From Embleya sp040605455 (GTDB lineage: Bacteria > Actinomycetota > Actinomycetes > Streptomycetales > Streptomycetaceae), in NCBI RefSeq assembly GCF_040605455.1, contig NZ_JBEXCV010000156.1:1-20226 (forward strand): a stretch of 20,226 nucleotides of DNA, in the 5' to 3' direction. The notes under the pieces were generated by a model. That model saw only the letters and a program-made list of their open reading frames with translations, had not been told where the DNA came from and did not search any database. The position numbers were made by a program, and so were the translations under genes. Shown here one piece after another: positions 1-6,045 of the stretch. Position 1 is the stretch's first letter. Each line of letters opens with the position of its first letter.

Positions 1-95
1 CAGCAGCCTCGGCTACCGCACGCCCGTCGAATACGAAGCCGCACTCGCAGCCTGACCACCACAACGAAGGTGTCCGTCAAAGCGGAGCAAGCTCA
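1..95 (+). mobile_element. Right end of an IS3-family insertion sequence
   Basis: The first bases encode the last residues of an IS3-type transposase, and the sequence from about 70 to 95 (TGTCCGTCAAAGCGGAGCAA, then GCTCA) resembles the terminal inverted repeat of actinomycete IS3 elements. Directly after it the reading frame of an FAD monooxygenase begins on the other strand and is cut off exactly here, which supports position 95 (within a few bases) as the element boundary. The left part of the element lies outside the window, so the matching left repeat and the target duplication cannot be checked. Confidence 0.7.
2..55 (+). CDS. IS3-family transposase, C-terminal end (5' partial)
   Basis: The frame reads SLGYRTPVEYEAALAA followed by TGA. 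This ending (Y-R-T/S-P-x-E-Y-E) is typical of the OrfB integrase-type transposases of IS3 elements. Only 17 codons are in the window; the catalytic DDE core is upstream of position 1. Whether the transposase is intact cannot be judged from here. The identification rests on the C-terminal signature together with the terminal-repeat-like sequence that follows it. Confidence 0.7.
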   Translation, partial: SSLGYRTPVEYEAALAA

Positions 96-285
96 GCAGT
101 CCGCGGCGGTAGAACGTCTCGGCCGATGCGGCGTTCAGGCCCCGCATACCGAGCGGGGGCGTCTTCCACGGTGAAGTCGCTTCCTGTTCCCGCTCCAGGA
201 CCAGGACCGAACAGTCGGACAGGGCCGCCTCGCCGGCCAGGAACAGGCCGACCGGGCCGCCGCCCGCGATCACTACGTCATGCAT
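96..285 (-). pseudogene. FAD-dependent monooxygenase, N-terminal fragment cut by IS3
   Basis: About 63 codons of a flavin monooxygenase (PheA/TetX, aromatic-ring hydroxylase type) remain. The N-terminus MHDVVIAGGGPVGLFLAGE carries the GxGxxG dinucleotide-binding fold for FAD, followed by the second beta-strand ending in VLVLERE, where the acidic residue normally binds the FAD ribose. The family is usually 380-540 residues long, so the substrate and most of the FAD domain are gone. The ATG has a ribosome site (GGGAG about 8 bases upstream). Homology stops after the residues FYRRGLLS, and the next bases belong to the IS3 end. The gene follows the TetR gene on the same strand with a 50-base gap, so the two were probably co-transcribed, as in drug-inactivating or catabolic monooxygenase loci. 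It should be non-functional now. Confidence 0.75.
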
Positions 286-335
286 GAGAGGTCTCCCTGA
301 GAGGCTCGTTGGTGAACCCGGCCGGATGCGGCGGG

Positions 336-1034
336 TCAGCGCAGACGGGTGAGGCCGTCGAGGACGACGGCGATGCCGGTGAGGAACTGCTCGCGGTCGT
401 CGTGCTCGCTGATCCGGCCGGCGATGGCGTGCATGAACGGGTAGTCCTCGGGGTCGAGGTCCTGCCACGCCTCGGCAGTCGCGCCCAAGAACTCCTCGCG
501 GTCCGCATCGGGCTCGACGCCGGAGGTGTCCCCCTCGATGCGGGCATTCTGGCTGACCGCTCCGAGGATGTAGTGCACGAGTGTCGAGGCCGCGTCGAAC
601 CAGCGGGCTTGCGGCACGCCCAGCTCACTCACCTGCCGGCCGATCCGCTCGAAGATCCCCACCGAGATCGAGCCGACCGGGTTGCGGATGATCTGAAGCG
701 TCAACCGCGTGGCCAGCCACGGGTGCTCGGCGATCGCGTCGAACAGGGCCAACGCGACAACCCGAATCTCATCCTCGGGCGTGGCCGCAGCCTGGGCGGC
801 CGTGGTTGCCAGAGCCGCCGTGACGACCGTTTCCGTCGCCGTGTCCAGCAACTCGTCCCGGTTCCCCACGTGGTAGTAGATCGCCCCGGACCCGGTGGCC
901 AGACGCTCGGTCAGCGCCCGCACCGTCAGTGCACCCTCGCCACCCGTATCGAGCAGCTCGACGGCGGCGCCGATGATCTGCTCCCGGGAGAGCACCTGGT
1001 TACGCCGCTGAGTCCGGCGCGCTCGTGTTGCCAT
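336..1034 (-). CDS. TetR/AcrR-family transcriptional regulator
   Basis: A 232-residue one-component repressor. Residues about 15-62 form the TetR helix-turn-helix domain: LSREQIIGAAVELL, then LTVRALTERLATGSGAIYYH, with the usual Y-x-H-x-x-x-[KR]-x-x-L pattern at the end of the DNA-reading helix. The rest is all-helical and resembles the TetR_C_1 ligand-binding domain; the late stretch YPFMHAIAGRISEHDDREQF is typical of that group. I chose the ATG at 1034 because it begins just before the HTH domain; an in-frame ATG at 1052 would add six residues. No strong ribosome site is visible for either. It sits upstream of the broken FAD monooxygenase and directly downstream of a palindromic operator candidate at 1066-1092, so autoregulation and control of the monooxygenase are likely. 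The ligand is unknown. Confidence 0.9.
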   Translation of the reverse strand: MATRARRTQRRNQVLSREQIIGAAVELLDTGGEGALTVRALTERLATGSGAIYYHVGNRDELLDTATETVVTAALATTAAQAAATPEDEIRVVALALFDAIAEHPWLATRLTLQIIRNPVGSISVGIFERIGRQVSELGVPQARWFDAASTLVHYILGAVSQNARIEGDTSGVEPDADREEFLGATAEAWQDLDPEDYPFMHAIAGRISEHDDREQFLTGIAVVLDGLTRLR

Positions 1035-1065
1035 GCCTCGATGCTGGCACATTTGGATCGATGCA

Positions 1066-1092
1066 CCAAGTTGGATCACAAATCCAAGTTGG
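1066..1092. promoter_or_regulatory. Candidate TetR operator (paired CCAAGTTGG palindromes)
   Basis: Two copies of CCAAGTTGG (1066-1074 and 1084-1092) lie 18 bp apart start to start. Each copy is itself a palindrome around its central G. Together, CCAAGTTGGAT and ATCCAAGTTGG form an inverted repeat with 11-bp arms (one mismatch) and a 5-bp spacer. A further TTGGAT lies at 1053-1058. The site is 32 bp from the start of the TetR gene, a usual place for an autoregulatory operator. Binding itself is inference. Confidence 0.6.
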
Positions 1093-1356
1093 TACAACGT
1101 TCCATTTCCGGACGTCGCGTAGATCGCCACACCCATGCCGGTAGGGCCCGCAAGGGGGCGACGGTGTACGCGCACCACAGCGGATCCCCGATCGTGTTGA
1201 ACCCGAGGGCATCGTCGTTCGGGGTGCGGGACGTGTTCGGGACGGCGGTCGGCACAACGACGGGACCGATGCACCGGCCGCCGGTCGGCGCGTCACGCAC
1301 GGCCGTCGACCGCGTCGGTCGCCGTCCTGCTCATCGCGTCGGCTTGCCCATGCCGA
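1093..1356. other. Intergenic region, no supported gene
   Basis: Between the TetR operator and the immunity-like gene I see no frame with a convincing start, ribosome site and protein-like composition. A minus-strand frame (about 1076-1300) has a hydrophobic stretch (DPLWCAYTVAPLRALPAW) and could be a membrane-protein relic, but this is too weak to call. No divergently transcribed target of the TetR regulator is left on this side. Confidence 0.4.
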
Positions 1357-1722
1357 TCACCAGGGGTGGGAGTCTTCGACGAGGTGGAGATGCCCGGGAC
1401 AGTGGTCGATGTGACGGTGACCGCCGCCCTCGACGGCCATGGCGGCGATCATGGCGTGGGGTTGGTCCGCGAACAGAGCCCTGGCCGCGGGGTCGCCGTC
1501 AATCACGAGGGTCCGACGCGGCGAGTCGAGACGGATGCGTACACCCGGCCCGGTCGCGTTCGCGACCTCGACTCCGGCCAAGGAGTCGCCGTCCTGCGGC
1601 AACGCAGGCTCGGACCCGACGAATCCCTCGCCTCGGGCCACCATGCCTGCCAGATCGGTCAGTTCGTCCTTTGATCCGGTGAGTTCCACTTCGCCGAAAA
1701 TCGGATCGGAAACAAGGATCAC
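1357..1722 (-). CDS. Imm32-like immunity protein
   Basis: A 121-residue cytoplasmic protein that resembles the Imm32 family, immunity proteins of polymorphic-toxin systems common in Streptomyces. The pattern seen is an N-terminal strand VSDPIFGEVELTGSKDELTD, a central LAGVEV, the strand RTLVIDGDP, and a His-rich C-terminal signature HRHIDHCPGHLHLVEDSHPW. The family usually has a similar ending with H-x-H-I/V-[DE]-x-x-PGH. The start is set at GTG 1722 because the fold starts right after it, but no good ribosome site precedes it, and about 20 bases upstream a fragment of an unrelated gene begins on the other strand. The native 5' region may therefore have been lost. No toxin gene lies beside it, so if the family call is right it is an orphan immunity gene. 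The family assignment is from pattern memory only. Confidence 0.55.
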   Translation of the reverse strand: MILVSDPIFGEVELTGSKDELTDLAGMVARGEGFVGSEPALPQDGDSLAGVEVANATGPGVRIRLDSPRRTLVIDGDPAARALFADQPHAMIAAMAVEGGGHRHIDHCPGHLHLVEDSHPW

Positions 1723-1741
1723 GGTTGTCCGCGTGAATACG

Positions 1742-1960
1742 CGCGCACACGCCACGCTCGCCGCTCCGGGCGATGCAGTGATCGAGGGCTTCCCGATCGG
1801 CAAGTGGCTGGAGACCAAACGCGCCCAGGACCGCAAGAGCGGCCTCGACCCTACACGGACCGAGGCACTCGACGCGCTCGTCGAGGGCGAGCCGTGGAAC
1901 CCGCCGCACTGGCCCGTGTCCTGGCAACGACTCCTCACCTACAACGATCTGCTTGGCCAC
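1742..1960 (+). pseudogene. Helicase-associated (HA) domain protein fragment
   Basis: The frame reads a single HA repeat: a start like RAHATLAAPGDAV, then GFPIGKWLETKRAQ, then LDALVEGEPWNPPHWPVSWQRLLTY. G-x-P-[IL]-G-x-W and the ending W-N-P-x-W-P-x-x-W-Q are hallmarks of the helicase-associated repeats found in tandem at the C-terminus of large actinomycete DEAD/DEAH helicases. Here the repeat has no helicase core before it, no start codon of its own, and after about 1960 the frame no longer resembles the family. It is best seen as debris from a helicase gene left by rearrangement. Confidence 0.6.
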
Positions 1961-2078
1961 ACGGTTTCATCCGGATTCGCGCGGCACGGCGCGGTGCCAG
2001 GCGCCGGAGCGGCGCGGCGTCGTGATCGACGCGTGCGGCACACCCTGCCCGGGTGGCTCGCCGACACCTGGGCAGCGG

Positions 2079-2104
2079 ACCCGCCGCCAATTGCTCGGGC
2101 GGGT
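2079..2104 (-). terminator. Weak terminator candidate after the ABC operon
   Basis: ACCCGCC (2079-2085) and GGCGGGT (2098-2104) form a 7-bp stem with a 12-base loop starting 5 bases after the stop codon of the last permease gene. There is no T-tract, as is common for high-GC actinomycete terminators. The position is good but the stem is short. Confidence 0.35.
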
Positions 2105-2108
2105 GCCC

Positions 2109-3107
2109 CTATTTGATGTCCGTGCGTACATATCGCCAGGCTGCCAAGGTCAGGATCGGCATGAGGTGGACAAACAGTCCGAGGTAGCCGTGGCCGGCGG
2201 TGAGGCCTTCGCGCATGGCGGCGCACGCGACCTCGCCGACACAGCCGGTGGGGACGTCGCTCGGCATCATCGGTCGCTCGTTGAGGAGTGCGAACGTCAG
2301 CCCCGAGAGGTGGTATTCGAAGACGCCCGAGGCGAAGTCGCGCAGGAGTCGTTCGCCGAGGACGACGTAGGCGAAGGCGATGGCCAGTGCGATCGAGGTG
2401 CGTCGGGTCAGCATGGCCAGGGCGTAGCCGATCAGGGCCATGATCGCGACGAATGACATTCCGCGAAGGACCAGGAGGGACAGGACGAGCCAGAAGCGGG
2501 TGTCGGTGCCCGCCATGCTGCCGTTGAGTGTCGCGGCGGTCAGGAGGAAGGGCAGTGTCAGAAGCGCGGTGGCGGCGGCGACGGTGGCGGCGAGGGCGGC
2601 GACGACGAGTGCGCGGGTGGTGAACAGGCGGGCGCGTCGGGGTTCGGTGGCGGTAAGGGGCAGCATGACGCGGGTGGTCCAGTCGGCGCCTCCGGCGAGG
2701 ATCCCGAAGACGACGGCCCCGGCGCCCAGGGCGGACACGATGCCGCGCAGGTCGACGAACGTCGCCTTGGCCATCTGGTAACGGGGATCGTCGAAGAAGG
2801 CGTTCGCGCTCATCCGGGGTGGTAGCGGCCGCGCGTGGGCGGCCGCTTCCTCGGCGTATCGGCGGTACGCGGCATCGGCGGTCCGCCAGGCGCCGGCCAT
2901 GTCGGTGTCGTGGGAGAGGATCTGCGAGATCCCGAAGGCGACGACGAGCAGCGGGAGCGCGTACAGCGCGTACCGGACCGTGCGGGGGGCCAGCGCCCGG
3001 GAGATCTCGGCGCCGACCAGGCGCCTCCAGGGCACCGGCGGGGTCGCGGGTGCCGTTTCGACGGTCGGGGCCGGGATGGTCGTGCCGGTGAGGGGTCGGG
3101 TGTTCAT
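2109..3107 (-). CDS. ABC-2-type transporter permease, second of a tandem pair
   Basis: A 332-residue integral membrane protein and the last gene of the peptide/ABC operon. After a hydrophilic Pro-rich N-terminus it shows about six hydrophobic segments; the first is YALYALPLLVVAFGISQIL (near residue 50), followed by a large extracytoplasmic loop of roughly 70 residues and then VSALGAGAVVFGILAGGADW. The stretch GGADWTTRVMLPLTATEPRR matches the ABC-2 permease loop seen in bacitracin- and lantibiotic-type exporters. The start ATG (3107) overlaps the stop of the upstream permease by 4 nt (ATGA), implying translational coupling. It is clearly paralogous to that neighbour: LSHDTDMAGAW versus LLHDTDVATAW, and both end in RTDI plus one residue. 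The pair probably forms a heterodimeric channel driven by the ATPase encoded upstream. Substrate unknown; the secreted peptide of the same operon is the obvious suspect. Confidence 0.85.
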   Translation of the reverse strand: MNTRPLTGTTIPAPTVETAPATPPVPWRRLVGAEISRALAPRTVRYALYALPLLVVAFGISQILSHDTDMAGAWRTADAAYRRYAEEAAAHARPLPPRMSANAFFDDPRYQMAKATFVDLRGIVSALGAGAVVFGILAGGADWTTRVMLPLTATEPRRARLFTTRALVVAALAATVAAATALLTLPFLLTAATLNGSMAGTDTRFWLVLSLLVLRGMSFVAIMALIGYALAMLTRRTSIALAIAFAYVVLGERLLRDFASGVFEYHLSGLTFALLNERPMMPSDVPTGCVGEVACAAMREGLTAGHGYLGLFVHLMPILTLAAWRYVRTDIK

Positions 3108-4069
3108 CCGATGTCCGTCCTGGTGTGACGCCAGGCCGCCGCGAACAGGACGGGCAGCACGTACGCGAGCAGGGTGAGGAAACCGCCGATCTGGGTGAGG
3201 TCGACGTGGATCGCCTCGCATCCGGGGCCGGCCATGCAGGCGGAGTCGGCGAGTGGGATCACCGGTTTGTCGTTGAGGATCGCGAACGTGACGCCTTGGA
3301 GGTGGCGTTCGTCGAGGTCGGGTGCGTAGTCGCCGATGAGTTTTTCGGCGAAGGCGAGGTAGACGAAGGCCACGGCCAGAGCTGCGGACGTGCGGCGCAG
3401 GAGCATGGCCAGGCCGTAGCCGAGCAGTCCCATGAGTGACACGTACACGATCCCGCGCGCGTATTGCCCGCTGAGTACCGTCCAGAAGTCGGCGTCGAGT
3501 CCGTTCAGGCTGCCCTTCCAGTGTCCGGCGAGCAGCAGTGTCGGGATCAGGAGGAGCCCGGCACAGGTGGCTGCGCCGGCGGCGATGGCGGTGGTGAGCG
3601 CGGCGCGGACGGCGAAGAGTGTGCCGCGTCTGGGTTCGGCCGTGGACAGGGTGAGCATGACGCGGGAGGTCCAGTCGGCTCCGCCGGCAATGATGCCGAG
3701 GCCCAGTGCGGCCGCGCCGAGTGCGGACATGAGGGCGCGCATGTCCACGAAGGCCTCGGTGGCCGTCATGTAGCGAGGTTCGTGGTACCAGTTCGCGGCG
3801 CTGACGGAGCTGAAATCCAGGCCGTAGGACGGGGCGGTGGGGAGCGCCTTTTGGTATTCGGCTTCGGCGTGGGTCCAGGCGGTTGCGACGTCGGTGTCGT
3901 GGAGGAGGAGTTTGGACAGGCCGTAGGCGATGACGATCACCGGCAGCGCGTACAGGGCCCAGCGCACGGAGCGGTAGGAGGTCAACCGCGAGGCCTCGGC
4001 GCGGGCCAACGCCCACGACGAGCGGGATCCCGCCCGCCGGTCCGGGGGGGCGGGGGCCTGTGCGGTCAC
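3104..4069 (-). CDS. ABC-2-type transporter permease, first of a tandem pair
   Basis: A 321-residue membrane protein. The N-terminal cytoplasmic segment (about 35 residues) is followed by TM1 (WALYALPVIVIAYGLSKLLL), a long extracytoplasmic loop to about residue 105, a second segment SALGAAALGLGIIAGGADW, and four more hydrophobic segments, the last near the C-terminus (LAYVLPVLFAAAW). The motif GGADWTSRVMLTLSTAEPRR is the cytoplasmic coupling region shared with its downstream paralogue. The start is GTG 4069, which overlaps the ATPase stop by 4 nt (GTGA). An extracytoplasmic loop near the C-terminus holds two Cys in CMAGPGC, and the paralogue has Cys at a comparable place (CVGEVAC), which suggests a conserved disulfide. 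Likely role: half of the membrane channel of an exporter or immunity transporter. Confidence 0.85.
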   Translation of the reverse strand: MTAQAPAPPDRRAGSRSSWALARAEASRLTSYRSVRWALYALPVIVIAYGLSKLLLHDTDVATAWTHAEAEYQKALPTAPSYGLDFSSVSAANWYHEPRYMTATEAFVDMRALMSALGAAALGLGIIAGGADWTSRVMLTLSTAEPRRGTLFAVRAALTTAIAAGAATCAGLLLIPTLLLAGHWKGSLNGLDADFWTVLSGQYARGIVYVSLMGLLGYGLAMLLRRTSAALAVAFVYLAFAEKLIGDYAPDLDERHLQGVTFAILNDKPVIPLADSACMAGPGCEAIHVDLTQIGGFLTLLAYVLPVLFAAAWRHTRTDIG

Positions 4070-5028
4070 GTTTGCTCGCCGTTCTGCGGGTCCGCGGTGG
4101 TGGCGGCGCGGATGGCGGCGACGTAGACGTCTTCGAGGTCGGGCGACTCCTGTGTCATCTCGTGGGGGTATATGCCTTGGGAGGTCAGGATTTTGAGGAT
4201 GTCGGGGCCGTGCGCGGTTTCGTCCAGGCGTAGTTCCGTGCCACGGGGGCCGGTGCGTGCCGTTGTGTGGTGTCCGTGGCCGAGGAGTGCGGCCCGCGCG
4301 TTGTCGGGGTCGTCGACGCGGAGGACGAGTCGGGGTCCGCCTGCGGCGAGGAGGTCCGTGAGGTCGGCGTCGGCGATGCAGCGGCCGTCGCGGACGATGG
4401 CGACCCGGTCGCTGACCTGTTCGACCTCGGCGAGGATGTGCGAGGAGACGACCATGGTCATCCCGAAATCTTCGCGCAGACGGCCGAAGAGCAGGCGCAT
4501 GTCGCGGACGGCTTCGGGGTCGAGTCCGTTCATCGGCTCGTCCAGGACGAGCAGGTCCGGGCGTCCCAGGAAGGCCGCGGCCACGCCGAGGCGCTGTTTC
4601 ATACCGAGGGAGTATCCGGCGTAGCGGCGGTCCGCCGCAGCCTCCAGGTCCACGAGTTCGAGTGCTTCGTCGACGGCTCGGGTGGGTGCGCCCAGGAGTT
4701 GTGCGGTCAGGCGCAGATTGTGCCTGCCGGTGAGGGAGGGCGTGAACGCGGGGCCTTCGATGAGTGCGCCCATGTGGGCGGCGACGTGTCTTTGGTCGTG
4801 GGGCAGGAGGTGGCCGAAGGCGTGGATGGTGCCGGAGTCGGGGCGGACCAGGCCGAGGAGGGCCTTGAGTGCGGTGGTCTTGCCGGATCCGTTGGGACCG
4901 AGCAGGCCTACGGTGCGGCCTTGAGGAATGGTCATGGAGAAGCGGTCCAGGGCGCTCAGGCGGCGCCCTCGTGCGGTCCGGTAGGTCTTGGTGACCTCCT
5001 CGAACCGCACCAACTCCGGTGTGGTCAC
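4066..5028 (-). CDS. ABC transporter ATP-binding protein, BcrA-like
   Basis: A 320-residue ATPase. Walker A GPNGSGKTT is at residues 44-52, the signature YSLGMKQR at 139-146 (a variant of LSGGQ common in drug and bacteriocin exporters), Walker B LLVLDEP from 159, the D-loop GLDP at 168-171 and the H-loop His at 197 (SSHIL). Residues about 88-105 (ALIEGPAFTPSLTGRHNL) match the Q-loop-region pattern of the BcrA/lantibiotic-immunity group. A C-terminal extension of about 90 residues follows the ATPase domain, as is usual for this group. The start is taken as GTG 5028, which overlaps the lipoprotein stop by 4 nt; a longer frame upstream would run into the lipoprotein gene. It should energise the two permeases encoded next. 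All catalytic motifs are intact. Confidence 0.92.
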   Translation of the reverse strand: MTTPELVRFEEVTKTYRTARGRRLSALDRFSMTIPQGRTVGLLGPNGSGKTTALKALLGLVRPDSGTIHAFGHLLPHDQRHVAAHMGALIEGPAFTPSLTGRHNLRLTAQLLGAPTRAVDEALELVDLEAAADRRYAGYSLGMKQRLGVAAAFLGRPDLLVLDEPMNGLDPEAVRDMRLLFGRLREDFGMTMVVSSHILAEVEQVSDRVAIVRDGRCIADADLTDLLAAGGPRLVLRVDDPDNARAALLGHGHHTTARTGPRGTELRLDETAHGPDILKILTSQGIYPHEMTQESPDLEDVYVAAIRAATTADPQNGEQT

Positions 5029-5522
5029 CGTTTTACCTGCTCGAAGGTTGTCACACCGCAGTGAAAAGACCGGTTTCCGGCGACCCACCCGGCTTCTTCG
5101 GTCGCGATGAAGTAGTACCTGATCGCGTGGGGGTTCGCGGCGATTCGTTCCCGCAGCAGGGGGTCGCAGCCCTCACGGGCCCGCGCCGTCAACCCACCCT
5201 GCCCCGGGTACGGTGCGCCGGGGGGATCCGACATTTTCAAGGTGGCCACGATCTCGAAGCGATGCGCCGCAGCGCAGTCCACGACACCCACCATGTCGTC
5301 CGCCCGAACCTTTCCCGCATGGTTCGAGCACATACCGGGGCGTAATTCGGGATACGCCACCGGCTTCCCGGAATCCATCGCGCCGCTTTTTTCGGGTTGC
5401 GACTGCGCCACCTTCGACGGCGGTACCTGATTGTCCGTACTGTCGTCGCTTGTCGCGCACCCGGCCAGAAGAACCGAAAAAATCATTGTGGTCGACACCC
5501 TCAGGAACAAGGGACTCCGCAT
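5025..5522 (-). CDS. Lipoprotein with septum-formation-like domain
   Basis: A 165-residue exported lipoprotein. The signal peptide ends in the lipobox LLAGC (residues 18-22), so Cys22 should be lipid-anchored outside the membrane. A low-complexity linker follows to about residue 60, then a compact domain starting LRPGMCSNHAG, with VVDCAAAHRFEIVAT, a later C-D-P, and the ending AGWVAGNRSFHCGV. The pattern G-x-C, then D-C-x-x-x-H-x-x-E-V/I, then W-x-x-G-x-R-x-x-x-C fits the Septum_form/DUF4190-associated domain of actinomycetes, which despite its name has no proven single role. Four Cys in the domain could form two disulfides. The ATG has a GAGGA ribosome site, and the stop overlaps the ATPase start by 4 nt. 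In this operon it could hold, present or neutralise the secreted peptide at the cell surface (inference). Confidence 0.8.
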   Translation of the reverse strand: MRSPLFLRVSTTMIFSVLLAGCATSDDSTDNQVPPSKVAQSQPEKSGAMDSGKPVAYPELRPGMCSNHAGKVRADDMVGVVDCAAAHRFEIVATLKMSDPPGAPYPGQGGLTARAREGCDPLLRERIAANPHAIRYYFIATEEAGWVAGNRSFHCGVTTFEQVKR

Positions 5523-5545
5523 AAATCCTCGCTATGGCAACGGTA

Positions 5546-5581
5546 CGCGCCCGTCCGGCGGGAACTCACCGGACGGGCGCG
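5546..5581 (-). terminator. Perfect 13-bp hairpin between the peptide and lipoprotein genes
   Basis: CGCGCCCGTCCGG (5546-5558) pairs perfectly with CCGGACGGGCGCG (5569-5581) around a 10-base loop. It begins 20 bases after the stop of the peptide gene and ends 24 bases before the ATG of the lipoprotein gene. There is no T-tract. It can act as a partial terminator or RNA-stabilising stem, giving much peptide message and little transporter message. A complete terminator would require a separate promoter in the remaining 24 bases, which is unlikely. Confidence 0.75.
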
Positions 5582-5601
5582 AATCTACTCGGACGGACGG
5601 G

Positions 5602-5910
5602 TCAGCACTGGATATAGCCGTAGTGCGTGTCCCAGGTGTCGCCGTCGTCTCCACCGTTGTTGTCGGCCCACCAGCTCCATACCAGATTACTGTCGATGCC
5701 GCCAAGGTAGTGATTGCCCGTCTTGTGAGAGTGCCCCCTCTCCCAGCTGGGGTCTTCGGCCCCCGGGTTGCTGTTGATTTGTATCTCGCCCCCCATATCG
5801 CATCGCACGTCGGCGCTGGCGGGGGACGCCGCCGCACCCAGAACGACCACACTCGCCAGAGTGACGGCCGCAGTCCCGATGCAACTCAACTTCTTCACAC
5901 GCCCGTTCAT
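5602..5910 (-). CDS. Small secreted Trp-rich acidic peptide, unknown function
   Basis: A 102-residue precursor with an excellent ribosome site (AGGAGGT, 5 bases before ATG 5910). Residues 1-33 are a classic Sec signal peptide: MNGRVKKLS, a hydrophobic core, and the cleavage motif ASPASA before Asp34. The mature part would be 69 residues with exactly two Cys, Cys37 near its start and Cys102 as the very last residue, so one disulfide could close nearly the whole chain. It has five Trp (56, 78, 80, 81, 93), four His, Gly/Asn/Asp-rich stretches (WWADNNGGDDGDTWDTHYGY), and is strongly acidic (about 12 acidic and 3 basic residues). I do not recognise the family. The operon (lipoprotein, BcrA-like ABC ATPase, two permeases) suggests a secreted bacteriocin-like or signalling peptide, or a surface protein handled by that system. 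It is too acidic for a typical cationic bacteriocin, and the presence of a Sec signal means the ABC unit is not needed for secretion. Confidence 0.8.
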   Translation of the reverse strand: MNGRVKKLSCIGTAAVTLASVVVLGAAASPASADVRCDMGGEIQINSNPGAEDPSWERGHSHKTGNHYLGGIDSNLVWSWWADNNGGDDGDTWDTHYGYIQC

Positions 5911-5948
5911 ACTTACCTCCTGTTGATCGACTCCTACCCAGCGCAACC

Positions 5949-5977
5949 ATCCTTACGGATGGGCAATCGGCCGTCAA
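5949..5977 (-). promoter_or_regulatory. Candidate sigma-70-type promoter of the peptide operon
   Basis: Read on the minus strand, TTGACG (5977-5972) is separated by 17 bp from AAGGAT (5954-5949). The -35 box is good and the -10 is mediocre. It would place the transcript start about 30-35 bases before the peptide ATG. A small hairpin CCATCC-gtaa-GGATGG overlaps the -10 region. Other -35/-10 pairs exist further up in the AT-rich stretch 6020-6120, so this choice is tentative. Confidence 0.4.
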
Positions 5978-6031
5978 CAGAAAGAGAGCACTTGGCCGGT
6001 AATTATCTGCGCGACCGGAGAGCAGTTGCGA

Positions 6032-6045
6032 TAGATATTTATCTA
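6032..6045. promoter_or_regulatory. AT-rich palindrome upstream of the peptide operon
   Basis: TAGATA-tt-TATCTA is an inverted repeat with perfect 6-bp arms, in the middle of a stretch (about 6000-6120) that is strikingly AT-rich compared with the rest of the window. It lies about 55 bp upstream of the candidate -35 box of the peptide operon, a place suited to an activator or to a second promoter. No regulator gene is adjacent. Confidence 0.35.

Noticed and set aside
309..1682. 457-codon plus-strand open frame across the TetR gene and its upstream region
   Set aside because: It runs antisense to the TetR gene and through non-coding sequence, is Arg/Pro-rich, and shows no family motifs.
2109..4016. 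One fused 635-residue double permease
   Set aside because: The fused frame exists only because the second gene's frame stays open through the first gene; the first permease lies in a different frame and ends at the ATGA overlap at 3104-3107.
5602..5910. Assignment of the secreted peptide to the lactococcin 972 family
   Set aside because: Signal peptide plus adjacent ABC genes resemble that family's loci, but the mature part has two Cys, is acidic, and lacks the family's spacing of Tyr/Trp/His motifs; the large multi-TM partner protein is also absent.
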